Positions 1 through 6,045 are shown, counted from the first letter of the stretch. The stretch is 6,045 nt of DNA from JBOHNM01 sp050730675 (GCA_050730675.1 JBOHNM010000202.1:1-6045), one strand, 5' to 3'. Notes: generated by a model from the sequence alone, not told the origin. Made by a program: numbers and translations.

Positions 1-39
1 AGGGGTGAGCATGCGGATGGCAGTGAATTGGTTGGCCAT
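1..39 (-). CDS. N-terminal 13 codons of an unidentified gene, cut by the window edge
   Basis: An ATG at 39 (reading leftward) opens a frame, MANQFTAIRMLTP, that stays open to the window edge. It is preceded at 8 bases by AAGGAG, one of the two best Shine-Dalgarno sites in the window, and it starts 38 bases after the stop codon of the PhoD-like gene. That spacing and shared direction suggest the two are co-transcribed or translationally linked. Thirteen residues are too few to assign a family; they show no signal peptide or motif. The start call rests on the ribosome binding site and the gene spacing, not on homology. Confidence 0.6.
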   Translation of the reverse strand, partial: MANQFTAIRMLTP

Positions 40-47
40 GGGCGGAG

Positions 48-53
48 CTCCTT
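48..53 (-). promoter_or_regulatory. Shine-Dalgarno site of the left-edge gene
   Basis: The minus strand reads AAGGAG here, 8 bases before the ATG at 39. It decides the start of the truncated left-edge gene and lies within the short gap after the PhoD-like stop codon. Confidence 0.65.
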
Positions 54-77
54 GCGGGGCGGGGTGGGGTGGCCGGG

Positions 78-1574
78 TCAGAACAGCTTGAACTCGTGAC
101 GCAGCTGGGAGGTGGGGGCGCCATTGTCGTCGGTGGTCCAGGCCTGAGCAACGACTTTGAGGCCGGCGCCGAACGGTGACAGGGTGAGGGTGGCGTAGGT
201 CGGATGGACCTCGGTGAAGTAGCTGCCGAGGATATTCCACACTCGCGTGCCGCTGGCAGGCTCGAACTTACCCGTGGAGTGGGGGGAGTGGGGCCAGCCC
301 TGGGGGATGCGGGCAAGGGGGGAGGACATGAGTTCACAGAGGCGGAGTTCGGAAAGGTGAGTGAACGGGTTGAGCGACTCGACGGCGCGGAGGCGAGAGT
401 GGTGGAGGTCGCCGGTGAGCACGAGCACGGCGTGGCGCGAGGCGAGGAGGGCATCTACGAGGCGGTTCCAGTCGTCGGGATAGTCGGGGAGGTTGTTGTC
501 GGGCATGGCACCGAGGATGCGGGCAAGCCAGCCGGCGCGCGATTCGATGACGGGCTGGGCGACCACGAGGATGCCAGGGCCTCGGAGGGCCGCGATCCAG
601 TCGAGGGTTTTCTGCAGCCAGTCGACCGGCTCGTCGCCTTGGTGCGGCGGGCGATCGGCGAAAGAGGGGCGGTCGGCGTCGTAGCGGGTTCGGGCGGTGC
701 GGGTATCGAGGATGCGCAAGGGGATGCCGGCGAGGGAGTGGTCGAAGGAGCGGGCTTGTGTCCGGAGCAGGGAGATCGGGAATGGGCTGGAGGAGGGGAG
801 CGGCAGGACGGCGTCGAGCACCTGGTGCGCGGAGAGATTGAGGGCGGCCTGGAAGATGCTGAAAGCGTCATCGAGTTCGCGGCCCAAGGGGCCGCCGGGC
901 GCGCGTTCTGCCCAGAAGAGATGGGCGTTGGCGTGGGGGTAGTCGTTCCAGAACACGTGGACGTCCGCGCACACGAGTGTGCCAGCTGCGGCGCCGTGGC
1001 CGGAGAGGAAGTGGCTGAAGACAGGGTTGTCGCGCCACTGCTGGAGGTAACGGATCCACGGGCGGGGCGAACCGACGATGATCGGCGAGCCGGTAAAGGG
1101 GTCGAGGTCCATGTAGATCTGGTCGCCGACGAGCAGGCGGAGATCGATGCGTCCTTCAAGGCCGGGAGTCTGGTGGGGGGGTGGGTAGAGAGCCTGCGTG
1201 AAGCGGCGCCCCGGAGTGCCGCCAGAACTAAAGCAGGAGCCGAAAGCGATCGTGAGCGAGCGGGTGGGAGAGAGTTGTGCCGGCAGGGTTGAGGAGGCGG
1301 CGTGGGCAGAGCCGCCCGGCCATTGGGCGGTGAGGGTGTAGATGGCGTCAGGGTCGAGGCCGGTGCAGGGGACAAGCCAGGCGATGGCGGGCGCGGTGGT
1401 GGTGTTGCCGGGGATATCGCGGAGTTTGATGAGGCGGGGTGCGGCGGGGAGCGGGGGGTTGGTGGGCTGAGTGCCGCGGCGGAGGGTGAGACGGATATCC
1501 GAGGCGGCCAGATCAGCTGGGGTAAGCAACCACCAGTTGAGGGCGTCAGGATCTGGCCGGCCGGGGACAATCAC
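78..1574 (-). CDS. PhoD-like metallophosphatase family protein
   Basis: A 498-residue protein of the PhoD-like phosphatase (alkaline phosphatase D) superfamily, whose characterised members are metal-dependent phosphomonoesterases or phosphodiesterases. Residues about 10-105 look like the N-terminal beta-sandwich domain. The catalytic domain follows, with FGSC at 111-114, GDQIYMD at 150-156, ILDTRT at 288-293, LTGDLHHSR at 386-394 and CELMSSP at 413-419. Where classical PhoD enzymes carry a W-D-D-H-D/E metal-site motif, this one reads VFWNDYPHAN (207-216), so metal binding may differ. There is no signal peptide or twin-arginine motif, so it is probably cytoplasmic, unlike secreted PhoD. The start is GTG at 1574: no ATG, GTG or TTG lies in frame between it and the upstream in-frame stop at 1668-1670, the next internal Met is residue 155, and no clear Shine-Dalgarno site is visible. 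It lies 124 bases downstream of mqnC. The family is secure; substrate unknown. Confidence 0.87.
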   Translation of the reverse strand: MIVPGRPDPDALNWWLLTPADLAASDIRLTLRRGTQPTNPPLPAAPRLIKLRDIPGNTTTAPAIAWLVPCTGLDPDAIYTLTAQWPGGSAHAASSTLPAQLSPTRSLTIAFGSCFSSGGTPGRRFTQALYPPPHQTPGLEGRIDLRLLVGDQIYMDLDPFTGSPIIVGSPRPWIRYLQQWRDNPVFSHFLSGHGAAAGTLVCADVHVFWNDYPHANAHLFWAERAPGGPLGRELDDAFSIFQAALNLSAHQVLDAVLPLPSSSPFPISLLRTQARSFDHSLAGIPLRILDTRTARTRYDADRPSFADRPPHQGDEPVDWLQKTLDWIAALRGPGILVVAQPVIESRAGWLARILGAMPDNNLPDYPDDWNRLVDALLASRHAVLVLTGDLHHSRLRAVESLNPFTHLSELRLCELMSSPLARIPQGWPHSPHSTGKFEPASGTRVWNILGSYFTEVHPTYATLTLSPFGAGLKVVAQAWTTDDNGAPTSQLRHEFKLF

Positions 1575-1698
1575 GGCGCGAGCGTACCGGCGTATTGGTA
1601 GGAACGCAAGTGTGTGCGGTAGGGGCGGCGGAGCGGATTGATGCAGTGGTCGGCGTCCGGCCGGTGATTAGCCACACTGATGAGCCACGGCCGCGGGC

Positions 1699-3177
1699 TT
1701 AGCGTGCGGCGGAGATGGTGAGGGCAGCCTTGGGCTGGCGCGGGGATTCCTGGTGCATCCGCCGGGCGCGATGGGCGGACCAGTCGGTGACGGCGAGGTC
1801 GGGGGCGGCGGGTGTGGCGTCGTGGATGCGGACGAGGTCGTAGGTGTTGTTGCGCTGGGCGGGGGTGTGGCCCGCCTCACGGATGAGGCGGCAGAGGACG
1901 GCCTCGTCGAGGCAGTAGGTGGTGCCGGCGGAGGAGACGACGTTCTCCTCCATCATGACGCTGCCCATGTCGTTGGCGCCGTAGCGGAGGGCGACCTGGC
2001 CGATGTGCGGGCCCATGGTGACCCAGGATGCGCCGATGGAGTAGACGTTGTCGAGGAAGAGGCGGGCGATGGCCTGGGTGCGGAGGTAGTCGGTGGAGCC
2101 GCTCATGCGGACGCGCTTGCCGAAGAGGTGGGCGGTGGGGTATTTGGCTCGGTCGAGGGTGTCGAAATCGAAGGCGTCGGCCTCGCGGCGGCCGGCGGGG
2201 AGCGTGGGGGCGGCGCGGCCAAAGTCCCAGGCGCGGGCCACGGCGTCGCCGGGGAATTCCTGATCGAGTTCGGCGGGGTCGCCCCCCGCTCCCCAGTCCT
2301 TCACGCGGCCCAGGGGTGTGTTCTCGCGCTGGAAGGGCCAGGTGATGAAACTGACGTAGTGGCCCATCGGCTGGTCGTGGTTTCCGGCTTCGCGGAGGAC
2401 ACGGTCCTGCCATTTGCGGACCAGGTAGAGGTGATGGACGCGATCGGCGTAGCCCTCGACGTGGCCGAACATCATGGTGGCGCTGGTGAACATGCCCAGC
2501 GAGTGGGCGACGTACATGCAGGTGAGCCAAGATTCTGCGTCGCACTTGCCGAGGCCGATCTTGCGACGGACAGGATCGGCGAAAATCTCGCCGCCGCCGC
2601 CGGGGAGGGAGTCGAGGCCGGCGTCCTTGAGGCGGACCATGACCCAGCGGATCTTGGCTTCGAGGGTGTCGCCGGGAGGATCGAAGAAGTGGACGAACTC
2701 GATGAACTCGGGTGGTGAGAAGGCGTGGATGTGGACTTTGGGGAAGCGGTCCTTGATGGAGCGAAGGAGCGTGAGGTACCACTCGAGCGGGAGGGCGGGG
2801 TTCATGCCGCCCTGCATGAGGATCTGGGTGCCGCCGATGGCGACGAGGGCGGCGATCTTGTCGTGGATGGCCTCGTGGGAGAGGGTGTAGGCGTCGGCCT
2901 CGTCGCCGTCGCGCCGGAAGGCGCAGAAGGTGCAGCGGGCGTTGCAGACGTTGGTGTAGTTGATGTTGCGGTCGATGACGTAGGTGCGGAGGATGTCGCC
3001 GTGGAGGGCGCGGCAGCGGGCATCGGCCCAGCGGCCGAGTTCGGGAAGGGGGGTGGGACCGAAGAGGGCGATGGCCTGCTCGGGGGTCAGGCGGGCGGCG
3101 CCGGCGGCGACGGCGGCCAAAAGGCCGGGGTCGTGGGCGGCGAGGCTGGGGTGTTCGATTGGGAGGGGGTGTGTCAT
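1699..3177 (-). CDS. mqnC: Cyclic dehypoxanthinyl futalosine synthase (MqnC), radical SAM
   Basis: A radical SAM enzyme of the futalosine route to menaquinone. MqnC closes the ring of dehypoxanthine futalosine to give the cyclic form, in the cytoplasm, using a 4Fe-4S cluster and S-adenosylmethionine. The cluster motif CxxxCxxC is at Cys78, Cys82 and Cys85, within NINYTNVCNARCTFCAF. Other family blocks are MQGGMNP (121-127), HAFSPPEF (151-158), LDSLPGGGGEI (188-198), TSATMMFGHVEG (231-242) and, near the C-terminus, LFLDNVYSIGASWVTMGP, GANDMGSVMMEENVVSSAG and the QRNNTY block. HAFSPPE separates it from the sister enzyme MqnE, which has an HIKA.TA.E-type block. At 492 residues it is about 100 longer than typical MqnC; extra length sits near 165-178, near 293-350 and in both tails. 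The ATG at 3177 has only a weak GAAAG upstream and abuts a perfect dyad. No other mqn gene is in the window. Confidence 0.93.
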   Translation of the reverse strand: MTHPLPIEHPSLAAHDPGLLAAVAAGAARLTPEQAIALFGPTPLPELGRWADARCRALHGDILRTYVIDRNINYTNVCNARCTFCAFRRDGDEADAYTLSHEAIHDKIAALVAIGGTQILMQGGMNPALPLEWYLTLLRSIKDRFPKVHIHAFSPPEFIEFVHFFDPPGDTLEAKIRWVMVRLKDAGLDSLPGGGGEIFADPVRRKIGLGKCDAESWLTCMYVAHSLGMFTSATMMFGHVEGYADRVHHLYLVRKWQDRVLREAGNHDQPMGHYVSFITWPFQRENTPLGRVKDWGAGGDPAELDQEFPGDAVARAWDFGRAAPTLPAGRREADAFDFDTLDRAKYPTAHLFGKRVRMSGSTDYLRTQAIARLFLDNVYSIGASWVTMGPHIGQVALRYGANDMGSVMMEENVVSSAGTTYCLDEAVLCRLIREAGHTPAQRNNTYDLVRIHDATPAAPDLAVTDWSAHRARRMHQESPRQPKAALTISAAR

Positions 3178-3178
3178 G

Positions 3179-3202
3179 AACTTTCAATAATAGCTGAAAG
3201 TT
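3179..3202. promoter_or_regulatory. Perfect dyad AACTTTCA-N8-TGAAAGTT at the mqnC start, possible operator or 5' hairpin
   Basis: Two exact 8-base inverted arms (3179-3186 and 3195-3202) enclose an 8-base AT-rich centre and begin one base before the mqnC start codon. The minus strand reads TATTAT across 3192-3187, a fair -10 element, which would start transcription almost at the ATG and give a leaderless or nearly leaderless mRNA. No matching -35 hexamer is seen 17 bases further upstream. The dyad would overlap this promoter as an operator does. If transcription instead starts further upstream, the same sequence would form an RNA hairpin covering the GAAAG that serves as the weak ribosome binding site. 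The dyad is directly visible; its function is inferred. Confidence 0.5.
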
Positions 3203-3341
3203 TGGCCCGTGCTGGGGTGGAGTGTATGGGTTTGGCGGGTACTGGGGGAGGGTGCTGGGGCGCGCCGGGGTTGTCGGGGAAAAAAGCGGTTCTCGGGCGT
3301 GCTTCAGTCGCTACCGGGATGTGCCGAAGAGTCTCTCCAGT

Positions 3342-3358
3342 GCCCGCACGCCGCGGGC
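3342..3358 (+). other. Small GC hairpin in the leader of the membrane protein gene
   Basis: GCCCGC (3342-3347) and GCGGGC (3353-3358) form a perfect 6-bp stem with a 5-base loop, 38 bases before the plus-strand start at 3397. A loose T-containing tail (TTGTCCCATTTT, 3359-3370) follows. It could be a leader hairpin or weak attenuator, but the tail is interrupted by C residues and a short stem is easily found by chance in GC-rich DNA. The rest of the 219-base divergent region shows no convincing plus-strand promoter hexamers. Confidence 0.25.
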
Positions 3359-3382
3359 TTGTCCCATTTTGCCCACCCTGCC

Positions 3383-3390
3383 AGGAGGGG
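3383..3390 (+). promoter_or_regulatory. Shine-Dalgarno site fixing the start at 3397
   Basis: AGGAGGGG ends 6 bases before the ATG at 3397. The same frame stays open far upstream, across the region opposite mqnC, so this site is what decides the true start of the plus-strand gene. Confidence 0.8.
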
Positions 3391-3396
3391 TCAACC

Positions 3397-4329
3397 ATGA
3401 CTGCTCGCCCGCACATTTCTGAAGCGATTGTCCAACTGCGCCGCTGGGTCACGATGTGCGGCGCTGCGATTTGTCTCTGTGCCATCGCCCAGATACTGAC
3501 GTTCGGCGTGATCCACTACACGGAAGCGCGCTGGACGACGGTGGCGACCGAGTCGGAGCGGAACATGTCGGTCATCGCACCGTCGGTGGCTACGGGGACG
3601 ACCGTCGCGGCAACCAACGGGGTGGCGCCGCGTCAGGCGATCAACCCTGTGGGGGCCAAGCCAGGCCGCACGGCGAGCGGGCTGGATGGGTACATGCGTG
3701 CGGTGAGCGGTGTATCGATCACCGGCGGCATGATCGGCGTGACGTCGATGGCGCTGCTGACCATGCTGGGTGTGGCGGTGGCTGCAGGCGGCGCGGTGCC
3801 GGGGATTCACCTGACGGTGCGGAGTTGCGTGTGGTCGTTGATCCTGGCGATGACGTGCGTTCCGTGGGGGAACTTGATTGCCAGTGCCGCACTTCCGGGG
3901 ATGTTCTCGGGGTATGAGATGATGACCGAATCGAGCGACCGCGTGAAGGGGAATGGCGGCGAGTTCGGAGTGCATATGCAGATGGTGGGCCTGCCGCTGG
4001 CGGCCCTTGTTGTCACGCCGCTGGTTTGTTGGTGGTTCCGCCAGGGAACGGCGGCGGGGTACGTGTACACGCACGTGAGCGAAATGGAAGAGGCGCTGGA
4101 CCTGGAGATGGCGGTGATGCGCGAGCGCGGAGCCGGAAGCCTGAAGGCGGGCGCCTCGCGTGCGACCGGCGCCCTGAGCCTGGCGATCACACCGGACCAG
4201 TCGGTGCCGTTGGCGAAGGCCGCGGGGGCCGAGAGCATGAGCGGTGACGTGGGGCTGGCCCCGTCGCTGCTGCGGCCACGGCGGATCAATGAGCCGGACG
4301 CAGGGGAGCCTGCGAAGCGGCCGATCTGA
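3397..4329 (+). CDS. Four-helix membrane protein of unknown function
   Basis: A 310-residue protein that I do not recognise. Four hydrophobic segments are visible at about 18-39, 108-133, 142-167 and 196-214. The paired arginines at 15-16 before helix 1 suggest that the N-terminus is cytoplasmic, which places the roughly 68-residue loop between helices 1 and 2 (rich in Thr, Ala and Val) and the acidic/Gly-rich loop 168-195 outside, and the C-terminal 95 residues inside. The C-terminal part starts with a likely amphipathic helix (VSEMEEALDLEMAVMRER, 227-244) and then becomes low-complexity, Ala/Gly/Pro-rich and basic at the end. No catalytic motif, transporter signature or signal-peptidase site is evident. 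The frame is open far upstream, but the first 224 upstream codons lie opposite mqnC and its promoter region; the strong AGGAGG supports the ATG at 3397. It is divergent from mqnC and convergent with the recombinase gene, so it is probably a single-gene transcript. Confidence 0.8.
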   Translation: MTARPHISEAIVQLRRWVTMCGAAICLCAIAQILTFGVIHYTEARWTTVATESERNMSVIAPSVATGTTVAATNGVAPRQAINPVGAKPGRTASGLDGYMRAVSGVSITGGMIGVTSMALLTMLGVAVAAGGAVPGIHLTVRSCVWSLILAMTCVPWGNLIASAALPGMFSGYEMMTESSDRVKGNGGEFGVHMQMVGLPLAALVVTPLVCWWFRQGTAAGYVYTHVSEMEEALDLEMAVMRERGAGSLKAGASRATGALSLAITPDQSVPLAKAAGAESMSGDVGLAPSLLRPRRINEPDAGEPAKRPI

Positions 4330-4335
4330 GGGGAA

Positions 4336-4440
4336 AGTCCACAGTTTGCAGTTGACAGTTCACGGTCTTGATGCAGCGGAGCAACGCTGCATCCGGGCTG
4401 TGGTCTGCTTGCTGTGGACTGTTCACTGTCAACTGTGAAC
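4336..4440. repeat. Compound inverted-repeat element between convergent genes
   Basis: Three exact inverted pairs lie within 105 bases. AGTCCACAG (4336-4344) pairs with CTGTGGACT (4412-4420). CAGTTGACAGT (4349-4359) pairs with ACTGTCAACTG (4425-4435). A central hairpin is formed by GATGCAGCG (4370-4378) and CGCTGCATC (4385-4393) around GAGCAA. The first two pairs are not nested, so they cannot all fold at once in a simple stem; they compete or cross. GTTCAC also occurs directly at 4358-4363 and 4421-4426. Motifs of the CAGTTGACAGTTCAC type recur in intergenic repeats of many bacteria, and when translated give the familiar spurious QLTVH/FTVNCQL strings; that comparison is from memory. The element is less GC-rich than its neighbours, starts 6 bases after one stop codon and ends 5 bases before the other. 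No T-tract follows the central hairpin on either strand, so it is not a standard intrinsic terminator. Confidence 0.7.
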
Positions 4441-4445
4441 TTCGT

Positions 4446-5459
4446 TCAACCCCGCGGGTGGTGCTTGCGGTGGATGTCCTTGAGACGGGAGCGGTCCACG
4501 TGGGTGTAGATCTGGGTGGTGCCGATATCGGCGTGGCCGAGGAGTTCCTGGACGACGCGGAGGTCGGCTCCGCCGGCGAGCAGGTGGGTGGCGAAGGAGT
4601 GGCGGAGGACGTGAGGGTGGACTTTGGGGAGGCCGGCGAGCTGCGAGGCGCGCTTGACGATCTGCCAGACGGCGACGCGCTCCAGCGGGCGGCCGGTGCG
4701 GGAGAGGAGCAAGCTGCCGGAGTCACGGATCCGTGGGTTGATGAGGCGCGGGCGGCAGTCGGCGAGGTAGCGTGTGACGGCGTCCATCGCGGGCTTGCCG
4801 ATGGGAACGAGGCGCTGCTTGTTGCCCTTGCCGTTGACGAGGACGACACCGAGAGTTTCCTTGATGTCGTCGAGGTGGATGGTGCAGACTTCGCTGGCGC
4901 GGAGGCCGCAGGCGTAGAGGAGCTCGAGCAGTGCGCGGTCGCGGAGATGGAGTAGGGGAGGGAGCGTCGCGGGAGAGCGGCGGTGGGCAGCGGCGCGGCG
5001 GGGCTCGATGACTTCGCGCGGGGCTTCGATGAGGGCCTTGGCCTGACGCGGGGAGAGGACGTTGGGGAGCTTCTTCCAGCGCGTGGGGTTGTCGATGTGC
5101 TGCGATGGGTCGGCGGGGATCTGGCCTGTGGCGTGCAGGTAGCGGCAGAAGACCTTGAGCGTGGCCAAGTGGCGGATGACGCTCGCGGCAGCCATGTTGC
5201 GGCCGGTCTTGAGGGCGGCGAGGTGCTGTGAGAGATCGCGCGGGGTGAGCCTGGCGAAGGCGGGAGCGCCGCCGCTTGCGAGGGCGGGGATGTGTTGGAG
5301 GAGGTCGCGGAGGTCGCGGCCGTAGGCGTCGAGGGTGTTGGGGGCGAGGCCGCACTCGACGCGGAGGAAGGTGAAGAAGCCGCGGCAGACTGGGTGCTGA
5401 CGGACGTCGGCGGGGGTGAGCGGAGTGGCGGCGGGATTGGGTGCGGTGGCGTGGGGCAT
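4446..5459 (-). CDS. xerD: Tyrosine recombinase, XerD type
   Basis: A 337-residue site-specific recombinase of the Xer family, which with a partner resolves chromosome dimers at dif sites at the division septum. The N-terminal core-binding SAM-like domain spans about 25-115 (FFTFLRVECGLAPNTLDAYGRDL and following). The catalytic domain has all the expected residues: Arg187 in CGLRASE, Lys211 in GKGNKQR, His283 and Arg286 in PHVLRHSFATHLL, His309 in LLGHADI and the nucleophile Tyr318 in QIYTHVD. The C-terminal KDIHRKHHPRG matches the XerD style. It is longer than the usual roughly 300 residues owing to an 18-residue N-terminal extension and an Arg/Pro/Ala-rich segment at about 148-170, before the catalytic domain block RDRALLELLYACGLR. 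The ATG at 5459 has no clear Shine-Dalgarno site. There are no phage or integron genes nearby, which favours a housekeeping Xer protein over an element-borne integrase. XerC cannot be fully excluded. Confidence 0.9.
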   Translation of the reverse strand: MPHATAPNPAATPLTPADVRQHPVCRGFFTFLRVECGLAPNTLDAYGRDLRDLLQHIPALASGGAPAFARLTPRDLSQHLAALKTGRNMAAASVIRHLATLKVFCRYLHATGQIPADPSQHIDNPTRWKKLPNVLSPRQAKALIEAPREVIEPRRAAAHRRSPATLPPLLHLRDRALLELLYACGLRASEVCTIHLDDIKETLGVVLVNGKGNKQRLVPIGKPAMDAVTRYLADCRPRLINPRIRDSGSLLLSRTGRPLERVAVWQIVKRASQLAGLPKVHPHVLRHSFATHLLAGGADLRVVQELLGHADIGTTQIYTHVDRSRLKDIHRKHHPRG

Positions 5460-5540
5460 GGGTGACGGCGGTGTGTAGGTCGGCTGGAGCGGGGCGGCGG
5501 CGTGAGTGGAGGTGCGGGTCAGCGGTGTAAGCCCTCAAAT

Positions 5541-5568
5541 GAAAAGCCCCGGCGCGGGGCGCCGGGGC
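5541..5568 (-). terminator. Intrinsic terminator of the flagellin gene
   Basis: On the minus strand a perfect 10-bp stem, GCCCCGGCGC and GCGCCGGGGC, closes a 3-base loop and is followed directly by TTTTC. It starts 26 bases after the flagellin stop codon. The plus-strand side has no T-tract, so it works in one direction only. It separates flagellin transcription from the recombinase gene downstream, which must then have its own promoter in 5460-5540, although no convincing hexamers are seen there. Confidence 0.9.
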
Positions 5569-5594
5569 CTGGGTGGTTAGATGGCTATTGCGGC

Positions 5595-6045
5595 TTAGCC
5601 GCGGAGCAACTGGAGAGCGGCCTGCGGGCGGGCGTTGGCCAGACCCAGCGAATTCTGAGCCGCGGACGAGAGGATCTGGCTGCGGGTGAGCGAGGCGGTC
5701 TCGTTGGCGAAGTCGGCATCGCGGATGCTCGACTCGGCGGCGGAGCTGTTCTCGAGGCTGACGCCGAGGTTGCGGATGGTGGCGCCAACGGTGTTCTTCT
5801 GGAAGGCGCCGAGGCGACCGCGGAGGCTGGAGACCTGGCGGATGGCCTCTTCGACGACCTTGCCGGCGGCGGTGAGGTCACCGTCCACAAGGTTGAAGCC
5901 CTTGCCTGCGCCGAGATTGGCGAGGTTGCCGACGGTGGAATTGCCGAGCTTGCGGCTGGAGACGTCCTGGATGCCCAGAGCGACCTTGCCGCCGATGTCG
6001 ACCTTGGAGGCGAGCTGGAAGTTGGCGCCGCCGCCGGTGATGGTG
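5595..6045 (-). CDS. Flagellin, C-terminal part, cut by the window edge
   Basis: Structural subunit of the flagellar filament, exported by the flagellar type III system. The window holds the last 149 codons and the TAA stop; the frame runs on past 6045 with no in-window start. A GTG at 5888 is an internal valine codon, since the reading upstream (FQLASKVDIGGKVALGIQDV and following) continues flagellin-like sequence. The conserved C-terminal D1/D0 domain is clear: ISSLR-like VSSLRGRLGAFQKN, then SLENSSAAESSIRDADFANE, then LTRSQILSSAAQNSLGLAN and the terminal QAALQLLRG. This helical region packs in the filament core and is where the export chaperone and polymerisation contacts lie. The visible part appears complete and intact, and the terminator 26 bases downstream suggests it is the last or only gene of its transcript. 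Which flagellin copy it is cannot be told; its promoter lies outside the window. Confidence 0.95.
   Translation of the reverse strand, partial: TITGGGANFQLASKVDIGGKVALGIQDVSSRKLGNSTVGNLANLGAGKGFNLVDGDLTAAGKVVEEAIRQVSSLRGRLGAFQKNTVGATIRNLGVSLENSSAAESSIRDADFANETASLTRSQILSSAAQNSLGLANARPQAALQLLRG

Noticed and set aside
204..1292. Long plus-strand open frame opposite the PhoD-like gene
   Set aside because: It is low-complexity Gly/Glu/Val/Ala translation typical of the antisense of a high-GC gene; the minus strand carries clear family motifs across the same span.
1657..1690. Imperfect stem downstream of mqnC (CGGCC-GTG with CAC-C-GGCCG)
   Set aside because: One bulge, a loop of about 19 bases and no T-tract; not enough to call a terminator.
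1753..2718. Long plus-strand open frame opposite mqnC
   Set aside because: Gly/Val/Ala/Glu-rich shadow of an unambiguous MqnC coding sequence, with no motif or convincing ribosome binding site.
3230..3300. Possible sigma-54 or sigma-70 promoter for the plus-strand membrane protein gene
   Set aside because: GG-rich stretches such as TTGGCGGGTACTGGG do not match the GG-N10-GC pattern with TGGCAC/TTGC spacing, and no -35/-10 pair with proper spacing is found.
2725..3396. Upstream extension of the membrane protein frame, giving a 534-residue protein
   Set aside because: The extension lies opposite the start of mqnC and the divergent promoter region and has shadow-like composition; the AGGAGG site supports the start at 3397.
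4286..4849. Minus-strand frame running through the repeat element into the recombinase region
   Set aside because: It is out of frame with the recombinase, Ser/Pro/Ala-rich, and its end is translated repeat (QLTVNSPQ-like), a known source of spurious proteins.
4446..5459. Recombinase plus inverted repeats as an integron or mobile element
   Set aside because: No attachment-site direct repeats, cassettes, excision factor or phage genes are seen, and the protein looks like a housekeeping Xer recombinase; the nearby repeat has no visible attI/attC form.
5595..5888. Complete small 97-residue gene starting at GTG 5888
   Set aside because: The frame stays open upstream with flagellin-like sequence to the window edge, so this is the internal part of a longer flagellin gene.

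Overview
The window is GC-rich, densely coded bacterial DNA carrying five or six genes. The gene styles together suggest a planctomycete, possibly of the Phycisphaera type: a futalosine-pathway MqnC with lineage-style insertions, a XerD-type recombinase with an extra linker segment, a flagellin, and a small family-less membrane protein. This placement is an inference from gene style and composition. No rRNA or other marker gene is present to prove it.

Layout. The left third reads on the minus strand: mqnC (3177 to 1699), then a 124-base gap, a PhoD-like phosphatase (1574 to 78), and 38 bases later the first 13 codons of another gene that runs off the left edge behind a clear Shine-Dalgarno site. 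The order and common direction allow co-transcription. The 124-base gap holds no recognisable T-tailed terminator, but it also leaves room for a separate promoter. mqnC is divergent from a plus-strand gene for a four-helix membrane protein of unknown function (3397-4329). The 219-base divergent region contains a perfect 8-bp dyad lying against the mqnC start codon and a strong ribosome binding site for the membrane protein.

The membrane protein gene converges on a minus-strand tyrosine recombinase gene (5459 to 4446). The 116-base convergent gap is largely filled by a compact repeat element built of three pairs of inverted repeats (4336-4440). Upstream of the recombinase, a textbook intrinsic terminator (5541-5568) ends the minus-strand flagellin gene, of which only the C-terminal 149 codons are in the window.

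The genes do not form one pathway. MqnC belongs to menaquinone synthesis, XerD to chromosome dimer resolution and flagellin to motility; the phosphatase and the membrane protein have no assigned substrate or partner. I see no CRISPR array, tRNA, rRNA, insertion sequence or defence system. The items most worth a second look are the dyad at the mqnC start, the repeat element, the insertions in MqnC, and the altered metal-site motif of the PhoD-like protein.
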